From assembly GCA_963771505.1 (NCBI GenBank), contig CAVYTO010000001.1:310001-374000 (forward strand): 64,000 nucleotides of DNA. Reading direction: 5' to 3'. Within the stretch, counting starts at the first letter, position 1; each line of letters begins with the position of its first letter. Both the position numbers and the translations under genes were made by a program. Of this stretch, positions 33,989 to 42,816 are shown one piece after another. Origin of the DNA: JAJPHW01 sp963771505 (lineage in GTDB: Bacteria > Acidobacteriota > Terriglobia > Terriglobales > Acidobacteriaceae). The notes beneath the pieces were generated by a model. That model was not told the DNA's origin, made no database searches, and saw only the letters and a program-made list of their open reading frames with translations.

Positions 33989-35671
33989 CTAGTTCACGGT
34001 GAACTTTGTTGAGCTGTTGGCTGTGCCTCCCGGTGTACTGATGGACAGGGTCACGGTCCCCGGCGAGAGCCCCGACGGCACATCCGCCGTTACCTCCGAG
34101 TCCGAAACCACAGTGAACGTGGTCGCGTTCACCGTGCCGAATCTGACCGAAGTGGCCTGAATCAACCCTGAGCCGTTGATCGTCACCAGCGTTCCGACTG
34201 CACCGCTCGGCGGCGAAAACGTGGTTAGCTTCGGCTTTACTCTGAACGTCTGCGGACTGGACAGTGTCATCGAACCGGTGGTTACTGTGACCACGCCCGT
34301 ATGTGCTCCCACCGGAACCACAGCCGCTAGATAGGTACTGCCCAATCGAGTTACCGATGTAGAAGCCACCCCGCCGAATTTCACCACAGAGGCACTGGAA
34401 AACCCCTGCCCAAACATACCGACGCGTGCGCCTACCAGCTCAGTCTTTTGCGTAGGCTCGAGTTTCACAAAAGGGGCGTCGCCTGTGGCTACGCTGAAAA
34501 ATGTGCCCACGGTCGCAACCCCCTGTCCGCCCACTGGAGTAGTTCCGTATGCCAGCCCGTTCGTGTTCTGAATCAGAGTGGCCAAGGGTGCGGCCCCGTC
34601 AACGGGCGGATTCGTTGGCAGCAGGAAGGCCGTAAACACGTTGGCTAAAGTCAGCTTCCAGATGCTGCCTTCGCCGGTAGGCCCGTAAGAACCGTTAACT
34701 CCATAGAAATTTCCGTCGTTTACTTGCAGAAGATCCACGTTCGTCCTGCCGGCATCGTCTACACAGGAGGCATCGGTCGTTTGCACGAAATCGTGCAAAT
34801 CGGTGAAAACACCGGCGGTGGTCACTTTGTAGATGCTTCCGAAATTATTGGCCGCTCCCGCGTTTGTAGCTCCATAGAGTTTTCCGTCCTTACCCTGAAT
34901 GACGCCGGTGCACGGGTTGTATCCGGAAGAGGCCGAGAAGTCGTAGACTTCGGTTAAAATGCCGGCGCTGCTGATCTTGTACACGCACCCGAGAATGCCA
35001 TTGGAACAGCTGAAAAGCGTGCCATACAAGTTGCCATCGCTCGCCTGGATCAAACTGGAAGCGGGTCCGCAGTCGCTGCCTGAAAATGTGTGCAGATTGG
35101 TGTATGCTCCTGCGGCGGTCAACTTATAAACATTTCCGCAACTATAAGGATAATAGCCGGTAACGCCGTAGAAATTGCCGTCTGCCGCTTGAACCGGAGC
35201 GTATATCGGCTCGGTGTCGCCGTTGGCTCCAGTGAAGTCATACTTATCTGTAAACACTCCGGCTGGTGTCAACCGGAAAATGCTGCCATTGCCGGAAGGA
35301 GTGGAGAAACAGGTTCCGTAGAAATTTCCGTCGCTGCCAAGTGTCAGCCCTGAGAAGCAGAAGCTGAAATTCGCCGGAAAATTGTAGATGACGCTTTCCG
35401 CACCGGTCGGCGAAATCTTGTAGACAGCGCCGGTATTGTTGGTTCCACAGTACAGACCAATCCCGTACATGTTGCCGTCGCGGCCCTGGACGATGTTGTT
35501 TTCGGGCTCGCAGGCGTCAGTCGGAACATCTTGGAAGTTGTACACCGTGGTGGGAGTTTGCGCGTGCCCCTGAGCGGTCAATCCGAAGAACATTACGATC
35601 GTCGCGATTGTTGCGATTAACATCGCTTTTATGCCCAAGCTCTTATTTTTTTGACGATACTTCGATTCCAT
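33989..35671 (-). CDS. Secreted GloVer-repeat protein with C-terminal IPT/TIG domains
   Basis: A 560-residue exported protein. After a signal peptide (MLIATIATIVMFFGLTAQGH, cleavage at AQT) come eight or so tandem repeats of about 40-50 residues with the pattern LxxFxG...P...Lxqa.DGNxYGxt...GxxYKxT..G (for example PASSLIQASDGNLYGTLF), the choice-of-anchor tandem repeat called GloVer. Two IPT/TIG Ig-like domains close the protein (FSPPSGAVGTLVTINGSGL near residue 470). Secreted Acidobacteriota proteins of this type have no assigned function. The start ATG at 35671 has AGGAG upstream. Confidence 0.82.
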   Translation of the reverse strand: MESKYRQKNKSLGIKAMLIATIATIVMFFGLTAQGHAQTPTTVYNFQDVPTDACEPENNIVQGRDGNMYGIGLYCGTNNTGAVYKISPTGAESVIYNFPANFSFCFSGLTLGSDGNFYGTCFSTPSGNGSIFRLTPAGVFTDKYDFTGANGDTEPIYAPVQAADGNFYGVTGYYPYSCGNVYKLTAAGAYTNLHTFSGSDCGPASSLIQASDGNLYGTLFSCSNGILGCVYKISSAGILTEVYDFSASSGYNPCTGVIQGKDGKLYGATNAGAANNFGSIYKVTTAGVFTDLHDFVQTTDASCVDDAGRTNVDLLQVNDGNFYGVNGSYGPTGEGSIWKLTLANVFTAFLLPTNPPVDGAAPLATLIQNTNGLAYGTTPVGGQGVATVGTFFSVATGDAPFVKLEPTQKTELVGARVGMFGQGFSSASVVKFGGVASTSVTRLGSTYLAAVVPVGAHTGVVTVTTGSMTLSSPQTFRVKPKLTTFSPPSGAVGTLVTINGSGLIQATSVRFGTVNATTFTVVSDSEVTADVPSGLSPGTVTLSISTPGGTANSSTKFTVN

Positions 35672-35939
35672 TTGTTTGTCTCCTGGGAGTGAGTTGCGCT
35701 TACGAGCCTTCTAGGGGGGAACCGTCTGTGCGCTTCGCGACTGTGGCCCGGACATGGGGTTTCAGTCAATGGTCTGGAGATAGCCTCTGATTGGCGTGGA
35801 CATGGCGAAATAAAGCACCTATTTACAGGTATTTACGTGGACTTATTGCCAAAGAAACCCAGCCTGAGCGATGCCCGAAGGTGCCATTTCCAGGGTGTAA
35901 AACTCGTTGTAGACTAGCCCTGCTGCAAAGATTACTCCT
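35672..35939. promoter_or_regulatory. Divergent promoter region between GloVer protein and winged-helix regulator
   Basis: A 268-bp region that must start both genes. It contains a direct repeat TATTTAC-AGG-TATTTAC at 35820-35836, which could be a regulator half-site pair, but no convincing -35/-10 set was identified. Confidence 0.3.
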
Positions 35940-37481
35940 ATGGGCTCTGTACAAGCGCCTCCGGCGATCGCTCGCTTCGGTGTGTTTGAGGCCGATCTCC
36001 GCGCGGGCGAACTGCGGCGAAATGGCGTCCGGGTTCGCCTTCAGGATCTACCTTTTCGAGCCCTGGCGCTGTTGCTTACCCGTCCGGGAGAAGTAATTAC
36101 GCGAGAGGAATTCCGGCGGGCGCTCTGGCCCTCAGATGTCTTTGTAGATTTCGAGCAAGGGATTAGCAGCGCCGTCATGCGGCTTCGAGATGCGTTACGG
36201 GACTCGGTCGACAACCCAGTCTTCATTGAGACCATCGAGCGCCGGGGCTACCGCTGGATCGGACCCATTCAACGGATGGATCCGGATCCCCAGGGAACGA
36301 AGCCAGACTCGATAAAAAAAGAAGAACCCAGTCAAAACCATTCACTGGAAAAACAAGTAATGACGGCGGCACCCTTTCCGTGGCGGAAGATGGTCTATCT
36401 CTTCCCGGTGGTGGCGGTGGTGCTCTCCGTGTGGATTTTTCGTCCCGGCCACCGCAACGGCAATGAGAGCGCGAAATCCAGGCTCGATGAACGGCGCATT
36501 CATCAACCCGCCAATCGTGAGGCCGAAGATTTTTACCTTAAAGGCCGCTTTTACTGGAACAAGCGCACTCCCGAAAGCCTGAACCAGGCTCTTGAAGCTT
36601 TCAAACAAGCCATTGCGCACGATCCTGGCTATTCCGACGCCTACGTTGGTCTGGCTGACTGCTACAACCTGCTGCGAGAATTCTCGGCCATGCCGGGAAA
36701 CGAGGCTTATTTCAAGGCGTTCGCGGCCGCGAACAAAGCGGTTGAGTTGGATCCCCAATCGTCCGAGGCACACGCCTCGTTGGCATTTGTGACTTTCTGG
36801 GGAATGTGGGACGCGGCAGACTCCGAAAAGGAATTCCGCCGCGCCATCGAACTCGATTCCAATAACATTAAAGCCCACCACTGGTACGCCACGTTTCTTC
36901 ATGCCCTCGGGCGCCACGGTGAAGCTCTGAGCGAGATTGACCTGGCGCGCAAACTTGCCCCGGATTCCTCCTCCATCCTCGCCGACAAGGGAGAATTGCT
37001 CTGGAGTGCAGGACAACATGAACAAGCGCTGCAATTGTTGAAACAACTCGAGGGGGCCGAACCCGATTTCATTTCGCCACACGTGTACCTGCGATTAGCC
37101 GATTTTGAAACTGGGAATTATCCCAGCTACATATTCGAGTTGAAAACAAATGCCGTGCTGACTCACGATGCCGCGCTAGCATCGGTCGCCGAGGCCGCGG
37201 CCAAAGGCTTCGCGAAGGGCGGCGAGCACGGCTTGTTAGCAGCCCAAATCTCAGAACAGAAGAAGATGTATGAACAGGGGAAGTTGTCGCCTTATTATGT
37301 GGCGCAGTCGGAGGCTCGACTTGGCAACCAGCGCGAAGCGATCCGGTACCTGACCATCTGCGTCCAGTCACATGACGAAGTCGTGATCAACCTTATCGAT
37401 GACGCTGGATTCATCGGGCTTCGCGGTGATCCGGCTTTCAGACGGCTGTTCGATAAAATTGGCCTGCCGCTAACCAACTGA
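35940..37481 (+). CDS. CadC/OmpR-type winged-helix transcriptional regulator with TPR domain
   Basis: A 513-residue one-component membrane regulator. The N-terminal 110 residues form an OmpR/PhoB-like winged helix (VRLQDLPFRALALLLTRPGE, ITREEFRRALWPSDVFVDFE, FIETIERRGYRWIGP). One membrane helix follows (MVYLFPVVAVVLSVWIF, about 150-166), then a periplasmic TPR region starting EDFYLKGRFYWNKRTPESLN. This architecture suggests direct signal transfer from outer TPRs to a cytoplasmic DNA-binding domain, as in CadC or ToxR. Unlike the regulator at 55393 it lacks the TolB-like domain between membrane and TPRs. It is divergent from the GloVer gene, a possible target. Confidence 0.85.
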   Translation: MGSVQAPPAIARFGVFEADLRAGELRRNGVRVRLQDLPFRALALLLTRPGEVITREEFRRALWPSDVFVDFEQGISSAVMRLRDALRDSVDNPVFIETIERRGYRWIGPIQRMDPDPQGTKPDSIKKEEPSQNHSLEKQVMTAAPFPWRKMVYLFPVVAVVLSVWIFRPGHRNGNESAKSRLDERRIHQPANREAEDFYLKGRFYWNKRTPESLNQALEAFKQAIAHDPGYSDAYVGLADCYNLLREFSAMPGNEAYFKAFAAANKAVELDPQSSEAHASLAFVTFWGMWDAADSEKEFRRAIELDSNNIKAHHWYATFLHALGRHGEALSEIDLARKLAPDSSSILADKGELLWSAGQHEQALQLLKQLEGAEPDFISPHVYLRLADFETGNYPSYIFELKTNAVLTHDAALASVAEAAAKGFAKGGEHGLLAAQISEQKKMYEQGKLSPYYVAQSEARLGNQREAIRYLTICVQSHDEVVINLIDDAGFIGLRGDPAFRRLFDKIGLPLTN

Positions 37482-37493
37482 GCTGCAATGCAG

Positions 37494-37545
37494 GAACGAT
37501 ACTCCAGTTATAAAAAAGCTGCGCTTCAGAATAACTGCATCGTTC
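37494..37545. terminator. Two-part inverted repeat, probable terminator hairpin
   Basis: GAACGAT (37494-37500) and CAGTTAT (37505-37511) pair with ATAACTG (37531-37537) and ATCGTTC (37539-37545), forming a 14-bp stem interrupted by a small internal loop. It starts 13 bp after the regulator stop and sits between two convergent genes, fitting a shared transcript end. Confidence 0.45.
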
Positions 37546-37636
37546 AAACGATCGCATATTCGCTAACGTGTGAACGGGACAGTTTGACGCACACCAGTGT
37601 GGCCGACCGCCAAGCTCTAGTTCGGCCATTTCGCTC

Positions 37637-38383
37637 CTATCTTTTCGATCCCGCACAGGTGTTGTGGTGCTGGGCGCTGTGCTGGCCTTCATGCTCTTCC
37701 GCAGCGGCGGGCTGAACGGGCTCATCCTTCGTCAGCTCTGCTACAAAACTGAGCTCCCAAGTCGTACCTCCATCGTCAGAGACAGATTGTTCGAAACGAT
37801 GCGAAGTCGGCGTGATGTTAGACCAGACGACGCGGACCAGCATTGTTTTTCCGTTGTACGTTTCCTGACTATAAAACTCGCCGCGGCCGTTCCTAAATTC
37901 TCCGATGGCGGGAACTCCGATCGTGCCATCGCCGCTGGTAGAAAAATACACGCTCCATTGGCGAGCCTGTGGATTGTAGAGAAAAAGAGTGAGGCCTTGA
38001 GAGAGATCATCGGGACCATTTGCTTCAATTTCATCCAGCAAAGCACGCCCGCCCCACACCTTTCGAACGACCTCTGTGCCGGTCCTTTGGACCCACGATG
38101 TGGCGCCAGTCAACGGATGCCGGAGCCGGCGTGTGTGGGACCTCCAGGAACCAAACATGAAATCAAAGTCATGCTGCCCATCGTGGGTCGCAGGCATCTG
38201 CGGCCTGCTTTCGCCACCTGCAGCATTCTGCTGCGACAACCCGCAGAGACTCCAAAAAACGATTAGGGCAAACACGAGGGTTGGCCTCGTAATTTTCGAC
38301 AAAGTACGGATTGTATGTCCTTGCTGCGCAGCACAATTTGGTTGCGTAACTTCTGTCATCACGATCTTAATTGTAGGTGGCAT
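37637..38383 (-). CDS. Secreted hypothetical protein, DUF1579-like beta-barrel fold
   Basis: Unknown function. The protein (up to 248 residues; ATG at 38383 or, equally possible, at 38359) has a hydrophobic export signal (PTLVFALIVFWSLCGLSQ). The core runs GQHDFDFMFGSWRSHTRR, followed by a Trp/Phe-rich series of predicted strands (WVQRTGTEVV, LTLFLYNPQARQWSVYF, LVRVVWSNITPTSHRFEQSV, WELSFVAELTK), which recalls the FxxxxGxW start of DUF1579 or nitrobindin/lipocalin-like barrels. That link is by pattern only. The C-terminal tail is polar, Glu/His-rich and probably disordered. Confidence 0.6.
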   Translation of the reverse strand: MPPTIKIVMTEVTQPNCAAQQGHTIRTLSKITRPTLVFALIVFWSLCGLSQQNAAGGESRPQMPATHDGQHDFDFMFGSWRSHTRRLRHPLTGATSWVQRTGTEVVRKVWGGRALLDEIEANGPDDLSQGLTLFLYNPQARQWSVYFSTSGDGTIGVPAIGEFRNGRGEFYSQETYNGKTMLVRVVWSNITPTSHRFEQSVSDDGGTTWELSFVAELTKDEPVQPAAAEEHEGQHSAQHHNTCAGSKR

Positions 38384-38535
38384 ATCTCAATTACGAATGT
38401 TTGCAACAATGACACGAACCTTGGCGTCGCGGGACACGGGGGCTGCGACTTACGGCGCCGTTTTCGTCTTGAACACTTTTCACCGAGCTGTTTGCGTCGA
38501 AGGAAACTCGTCCGCTTGTTGCAGAGTCACGCGAG

Positions 38536-39240
38536 TCACTGGGAGTCCGCAGTACCGTCCGACCACTTGGCGACAGGAACCAGGAATACCGTCACTCGGT
38601 TCTGGGGATTTTCAGCCCCGACAACCGGCGACTCGGGCAAATTTGCGCCCCAGGTCTGTACATCAACCTGCGGTGTGAAAAACATGAGGTGGGGATGCCA
38701 GTGCCCATCGCGATCGCTTAAGTATCCTTGTTTCGACAGCATGTAGCACATGGCGCCGGGTTCCGAGGCCGTCAACTCGTTCTTGTCGAAGGCCGCCCTT
38801 AAGCTGTCAAAGATTTGAGCCTTGGATTGTCCAGCTAGTGCCCAGTCCGTCTTCTTGAGGGTGAGCGGGAGATAGGTTCGTGCGGCTGCCGGGTTGAAGC
38901 AGATCGGAGCTCGCAGCTTAGGATTCCAGAAGTCCGGATCGTCGATTCCCGCGGTCCATGCTCGTTCAACGACACAAACGAAACCATTCTTACCTTTAAC
39001 CGCGGTCTCATAACCCTGTTTTCCTAGAACCAATACATCGGCGTCACTTGATATGGACTCAGTGGCCGCGCTCCGAGCCAAGGCTATCTCGGCATTTCGA
39101 TCCGCAATCAGGTATTGCTCAAGGGGGGCCATCGCGGGATACCGTGCTTTGACGTCCTGCGTTTGAGCTTGCCTCCCGAAGACAAGCATAACCAGCACCA
39201 AGCTGCTTGACGCGATTTTCCTGAGAGTCTTTGGCTTCAT
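38536..39240 (-). CDS. Secreted hypothetical protein
   Basis: A 234-residue protein of unknown function with a clear signal peptide (MKPKTLRKIASSSLVLVMLV, cleavage near AQTQ). It contains LIADRNAEIALARSAATESI, YETAVKGKNGFVCVVERAW, a Cys-Phe-Asn segment (APICFNPAAARTYLP) and a conserved-looking end, HWHPHLMFFTPQVDVQTWGA. I do not recognise a named family; similar proteins appear in Acidobacteriota as uncharacterised. The next gene on this strand starts 152 bp further on. Confidence 0.65.
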   Translation of the reverse strand: MKPKTLRKIASSSLVLVMLVFGRQAQTQDVKARYPAMAPLEQYLIADRNAEIALARSAATESISSDADVLVLGKQGYETAVKGKNGFVCVVERAWTAGIDDPDFWNPKLRAPICFNPAAARTYLPLTLKKTDWALAGQSKAQIFDSLRAAFDKNELTASEPGAMCYMLSKQGYLSDRDGHWHPHLMFFTPQVDVQTWGANLPESPVVGAENPQNRVTVFLVPVAKWSDGTADSQ

Positions 39241-40286
39241 GATCTCTAAGAGTCCTCCGAAATGTAGGTCATTTCGCGATTGTGCCGCATCGCGGTCACT
39301 TCATCTTCTTGAGATGGCTTTTGCCCGCGCGTTACGTCGTCATCCATTGCATGTAAGAGACCACTCCATCGCACGAATGAAATCATTGTTTTAGGGCTTT
39401 TTCAAGGCCGGCCTTATGGTTTTACGGATCCACTCGGAGCGGTGTTTGAACCTAAAATCAGTGCTTCTACAACAGAACTCAGTCAGCCGAATCGTTCCGC
39501 GAAACCGGACTGCCGTCCCACGATCTAGAAAGAACGCTCTCAAAGCAACCCGTTTGTGCCGCTAGAGTCTAGTTCACCTCCGCCCTCTCGTGCACGCAAT
39601 TGTGGCGCGATGCTCAAGACAAAAAGCGCGATGGTCCGTCGAAAGACGGAGAGCAGAAACTCTGATCCTGCGATGAGAACTGCTGCTTCGCGCTTTAAAT
39701 AATGAGGGAGAGCCAGCGAGGCGGCCCGTCACTGCGAAGACCAGGGGGTATGAAAGACCCAGCACGGCAAGAGCACGCTGAACCACATAACGCGAGCGAT
39801 GCGGCCGTTTCCAGCCAGCGCCCGGCACGTTGTAAAGATCCATACGGCTGCTGGGGTCGTTTTGACTTGATTGTAAAAGACGCTTCCGTGGTCGGCCAAG
39901 GGCGTGGCCACCAAGGCAGTTACCATTGCAAATGTAAATTCCGGAGAGCCGGGATGTCTTGCCTGGAATGCCAGAACACGACTACACACAAGAAAATCAC
40001 AACAGCGCCTGCATCAGGAAGGATTTTGGGGAGGAAACTTCTAAGCTTGGAGGAACTCGCCAGCGATCCAACAAGCAGCTCGGCGTCAGCATTGAGATTT
40101 AAGTTGCCAACTTCGCCCCGGAGGTCGGCTTCAGACTGCATCTAACTTTATGATCTTCTGAGACTTCTCCCGATCTACAATGGCTTTCCGGGCGGGCTGT
40201 ACCCGCGACCGAAGGAGAACATGACCGGCTGAGGTCGAAGGTTTCGGGATTATCGTCGGTTTTGCCACTCATAAGAGCTACTTATC
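39241..40286. other. Long gap with fragmentary hydrophobic open frames, possibly a decayed membrane-protein gene
   Basis: About 1 kb without a convincing intact gene. On the minus strand three overlapping short frames between 40141 and 39574 contain membrane-like segments in succession (AGAVVIFLCVVVF; TFAMVTALVATPLA; VMWFSVLLPCWVFHTP; VLGLSYPLVFAVTG), as expected if one membrane-protein gene had been broken by frameshifts. The first part of the gap (39241-39570) holds nothing recognisable apart from a 12-bp palindrome AAGGCCGGCCTT at 39404-39415. The metal-efflux promoter should lie at its right end. Confidence 0.3.
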
Positions 40287-41573
40287 TTGAATCAAGCCCT
40301 TCTGCACCTACGGTGCCGTCTGATGCTCGCCATTGCGGGGACGCTCGTCTTGCTAGTAACAGGGCAGGCCGTTGCGCAGAATACGACGCTCATCAGTCTT
40401 GATCAGGCCATTGATTTGGCGCTGGCGCACAACCATTCGATTAAAGCGAGCCGGACCCTGATTCTTCAAAATCAGGCTCAGGAAACCACGGCGAATTTAC
40501 GCCCTAATCCAACGTTGGATGCGGACACTCAGTTCATCCCATTCTTCAGTCCGCAGGATTTTTCCGGCGACAACCTAAACGAGACTCAGCAGTTCGACAT
40601 TGGAATTGGCTACCTCTTCGAGCGCGGTCACAAACGGCAGCGCCGCCTGCAAGCGGCCCGCGATCAAACGGCGGTCACCCGCGCCCAGGTCGCAGACGCT
40701 GAGCGCTCACTGGTATACAACGTCGGTCAGCAGTTTGTTAGCGTTCTGCTGGCGGAATCAACTCTCCGTTTCGCTCTCGATGATTTGGAGGGGTTTCGGC
40801 AGACCGCCGATATCAGCGAGATGCAACTCAAGGCGGGCTACATCGGGGAAGGGGACTACCTTAAAATCAAGCTGCAGCTTCTGCAGTTTCAGACCGACGT
40901 ATCCTCTGCCCGCCTGGCAAAAGTCCAAGCACTTACAGGGCTGCGAGAATCCCTGGGTTACGACGCGGTACCAGCCGACTTCGACGTGGTCGGCGATCTC
41001 GCGTATCAGCCGCTCAAAGGCAACCTGGAAGATTTTCAGGCGCGAGCCTTACGCGAGCGCCCTGATTTTCGTGCGGCTGAATTGGGGATCACCGCCGCCC
41101 AGAGCCAAATTCTGCTGGCCAAGGCGAACGCCAAAGTGGATGTAAACGGCACTTACGACTTCACCCATGTCTCCGGGGAGAATACCGCATCGGTCTTTGC
41201 AAATTTCGAGTTGCCAATCTTCAATCGCAATCAAGGCGAGATCGCACGCACGAATTACGCACTCACCCAGGCCCAGGAGCAGAAAGAATCGGCCAGCGAT
41301 ACCGTGCTTTCGGATGTCGCGAACGCCTTCGAGTCGGTCAAGAGCAATGATGAAATCGTGCAGCTCTACGTTTCCGGATACCTTAAGCAGGCGCAGGATT
41401 CACGTGACATCAGCGAGTATGCTTACAAACGAGGCGCAGCGAGCCTACTGGATTTCCTGGATGCCGAACGCAGCTATCGCTCAACCCAATTGGCGTACCG
41501 CCAGGCATTGGCCTCGTACATGACCGCACGGGAGCAGTTGAAGGAAGCGATGGGATTGAGGAATCTGCCATGA
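40287..41573 (+). CDS. czcC: TolC-family outer-membrane efflux channel (CzcC-like)
   Basis: Outer-membrane exit duct of a tripartite RND pump. The 428-residue protein has a signal peptide (LMLAIAGTLVLLVTGQAVAQ) and two OEP repeats rich in coiled-coil helices, beginning ISLDQAIDLALAHNHSIKAS and LRERPDFRAAELGITAAQSQ. The C-terminal repeat includes YKRGAASLLDFLDAERSYRS, typical of the family. Start: the TTG at 40287 gives a signal peptide with two arginines in its n-region; the ATG at 40323 would remove them, so I favour the TTG. Its stop overlaps the next start (ATGA). Confidence 0.82.
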   Translation: MNQALLHLRCRLMLAIAGTLVLLVTGQAVAQNTTLISLDQAIDLALAHNHSIKASRTLILQNQAQETTANLRPNPTLDADTQFIPFFSPQDFSGDNLNETQQFDIGIGYLFERGHKRQRRLQAARDQTAVTRAQVADAERSLVYNVGQQFVSVLLAESTLRFALDDLEGFRQTADISEMQLKAGYIGEGDYLKIKLQLLQFQTDVSSARLAKVQALTGLRESLGYDAVPADFDVVGDLAYQPLKGNLEDFQARALRERPDFRAAELGITAAQSQILLAKANAKVDVNGTYDFTHVSGENTASVFANFELPIFNRNQGEIARTNYALTQAQEQKESASDTVLSDVANAFESVKSNDEIVQLYVSGYLKQAQDSRDISEYAYKRGAASLLDFLDAERSYRSTQLAYRQALASYMTAREQLKEAMGLRNLP

Positions 41574-42751
41574 CCGGGAGCCAGAATAATCGACTCAAGA
41601 ATAGAGGCCGCCGGCACAAGTGGGTTGTGCTAGCCGGTGTGTCGGTGGTGGTGCTCGCTTTTGCCGGCTGCGAGCAGCCGAGGCAGGATGCCTCTACGAA
41701 TGCGAAGAATTCTACGGGCGCTCAATTGTTTGCTATCCCGTCAGAACAAATGTCGCATATACAGGTCTTGAAGGTCCAACCTACACCACTGACCCGGACG
41801 CTGCGGTTGACGGGAGCGGTGGCCTACAACGGCTTTCGCACCACGCCGGTGATCACACAAGTGAGCGGCCCGGTCAGCCGAGTTGTTGTCGTTCCGGGCC
41901 AGCACGTGCGTCAGGGCGAGCCGATGTTATACGTCGCCAGCCCGGATTACTCGCAGCTCCGCACCAACTACTTGAAAGCTAAAGAGGCGTATATTCTGGC
42001 GCAAAAAGCCTTCGCGCGTGCCAAAGACCTGTATGAGCACAAGGCGATTGCCGAGCAGAATCTGGAACAAGCGGAAACGGCGGAAATTCAAGCGGGCGGC
42101 GATCTGGTAGCCGCGCAAGCTGCGCTGAAAGTGATGGGAATTACAGATCCCGACGCACTGGTGAAGGCACCGCCTTCTTTTGAAGTTCCGGTGAAGGCTC
42201 CCATCAATGGCGAAGTGGTCGAACAGGATGTGGCTGCGGGACAACTCATCCAGCCCGGGACAACCCAATGCTTCATGATTTCTGACACCAGCACGGTCTG
42301 GGTACTGGTCAATGTTTATCAAAAAGACTTGCCGTACGTCCATGCAGGGGATGCGGTCAAAATTCTGACGGATGCATATTCCGCGGTGTTCCCCGGCCGC
42401 ATCGCCTACCTCGCAGCCTCTCTCGATCCGAACACACGCACTCTTCAGGCACGCATAGAGACTAACAATCCTGGTGAGAAGCTGAAGAAAGATATGTTTG
42501 TGACCGCTGTTGTGAACGCGGGCACAATTTCCGACGCTATTGCGCTCCCAGACGCCGCAGTCCTGCGCGATACCGAAAACCAGCCTTTCGTGTATGCCGA
42601 GACCGCTTCGAATCAGTTTGGCAGGCGCTCAGTGACGCTGGGAGAAAGTTTGGATGGACAAACACAGATTACCAGCGGGCTGAAGCCAGGAGACGAGGTG
42701 ATCGGCGATGGCAGCTTATTCTTGCAGTTTGCCAATTCGCTGCAACGCTAA
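41570..42751 (+). CDS. czcB: Periplasmic adaptor subunit of RND metal pump (HlyD/CusB/CzcB-like), lipoprotein
   Basis: Membrane-fusion protein linking the inner-membrane pump to the outer channel. The 393-residue protein carries a lipobox (VVVLAFAGC, Cys34), so it is probably anchored in the inner membrane by lipid. It has a barrel-sandwich region (VVVVPGQHVRQGEPMLYVAS), an alpha-hairpin (YLKAKEAYILAQKAFARAKD), then the second lipoyl half (VPVKAPINGEVVEQDVAAGQ) and a beta-barrel domain. The N-terminal metal-binding Met or His clusters of some CusB/CzcB proteins are not seen. It sits between czcC and czcA. Confidence 0.87.
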   Translation: MTGSQNNRLKNRGRRHKWVVLAGVSVVVLAFAGCEQPRQDASTNAKNSTGAQLFAIPSEQMSHIQVLKVQPTPLTRTLRLTGAVAYNGFRTTPVITQVSGPVSRVVVVPGQHVRQGEPMLYVASPDYSQLRTNYLKAKEAYILAQKAFARAKDLYEHKAIAEQNLEQAETAEIQAGGDLVAAQAALKVMGITDPDALVKAPPSFEVPVKAPINGEVVEQDVAAGQLIQPGTTQCFMISDTSTVWVLVNVYQKDLPYVHAGDAVKILTDAYSAVFPGRIAYLAASLDPNTRTLQARIETNNPGEKLKKDMFVTAVVNAGTISDAIALPDAAVLRDTENQPFVYAETASNQFGRRSVTLGESLDGQTQITSGLKPGDEVIGDGSLFLQFANSLQR

Positions 42752-42816
42752 TTGCATCGCGCAAGGATGAAAAGTTTTTCGCGAGCTCTATTGAAATTTA
42801 TGCCCACCATATCTGA

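Noticed and set aside
35820..35836. Direct repeat TATTTAC-AGG-TATTTAC as a regulator operator
   Set aside because: Too short and isolated to separate from chance in an AT-rich stretch; kept only as a note in the promoter region.
39404..39415. 12-bp palindrome AAGGCCGGCCTT
   Set aside because: A single GC-rich palindrome with no partner site or neighbouring promoter; no function can be supported.
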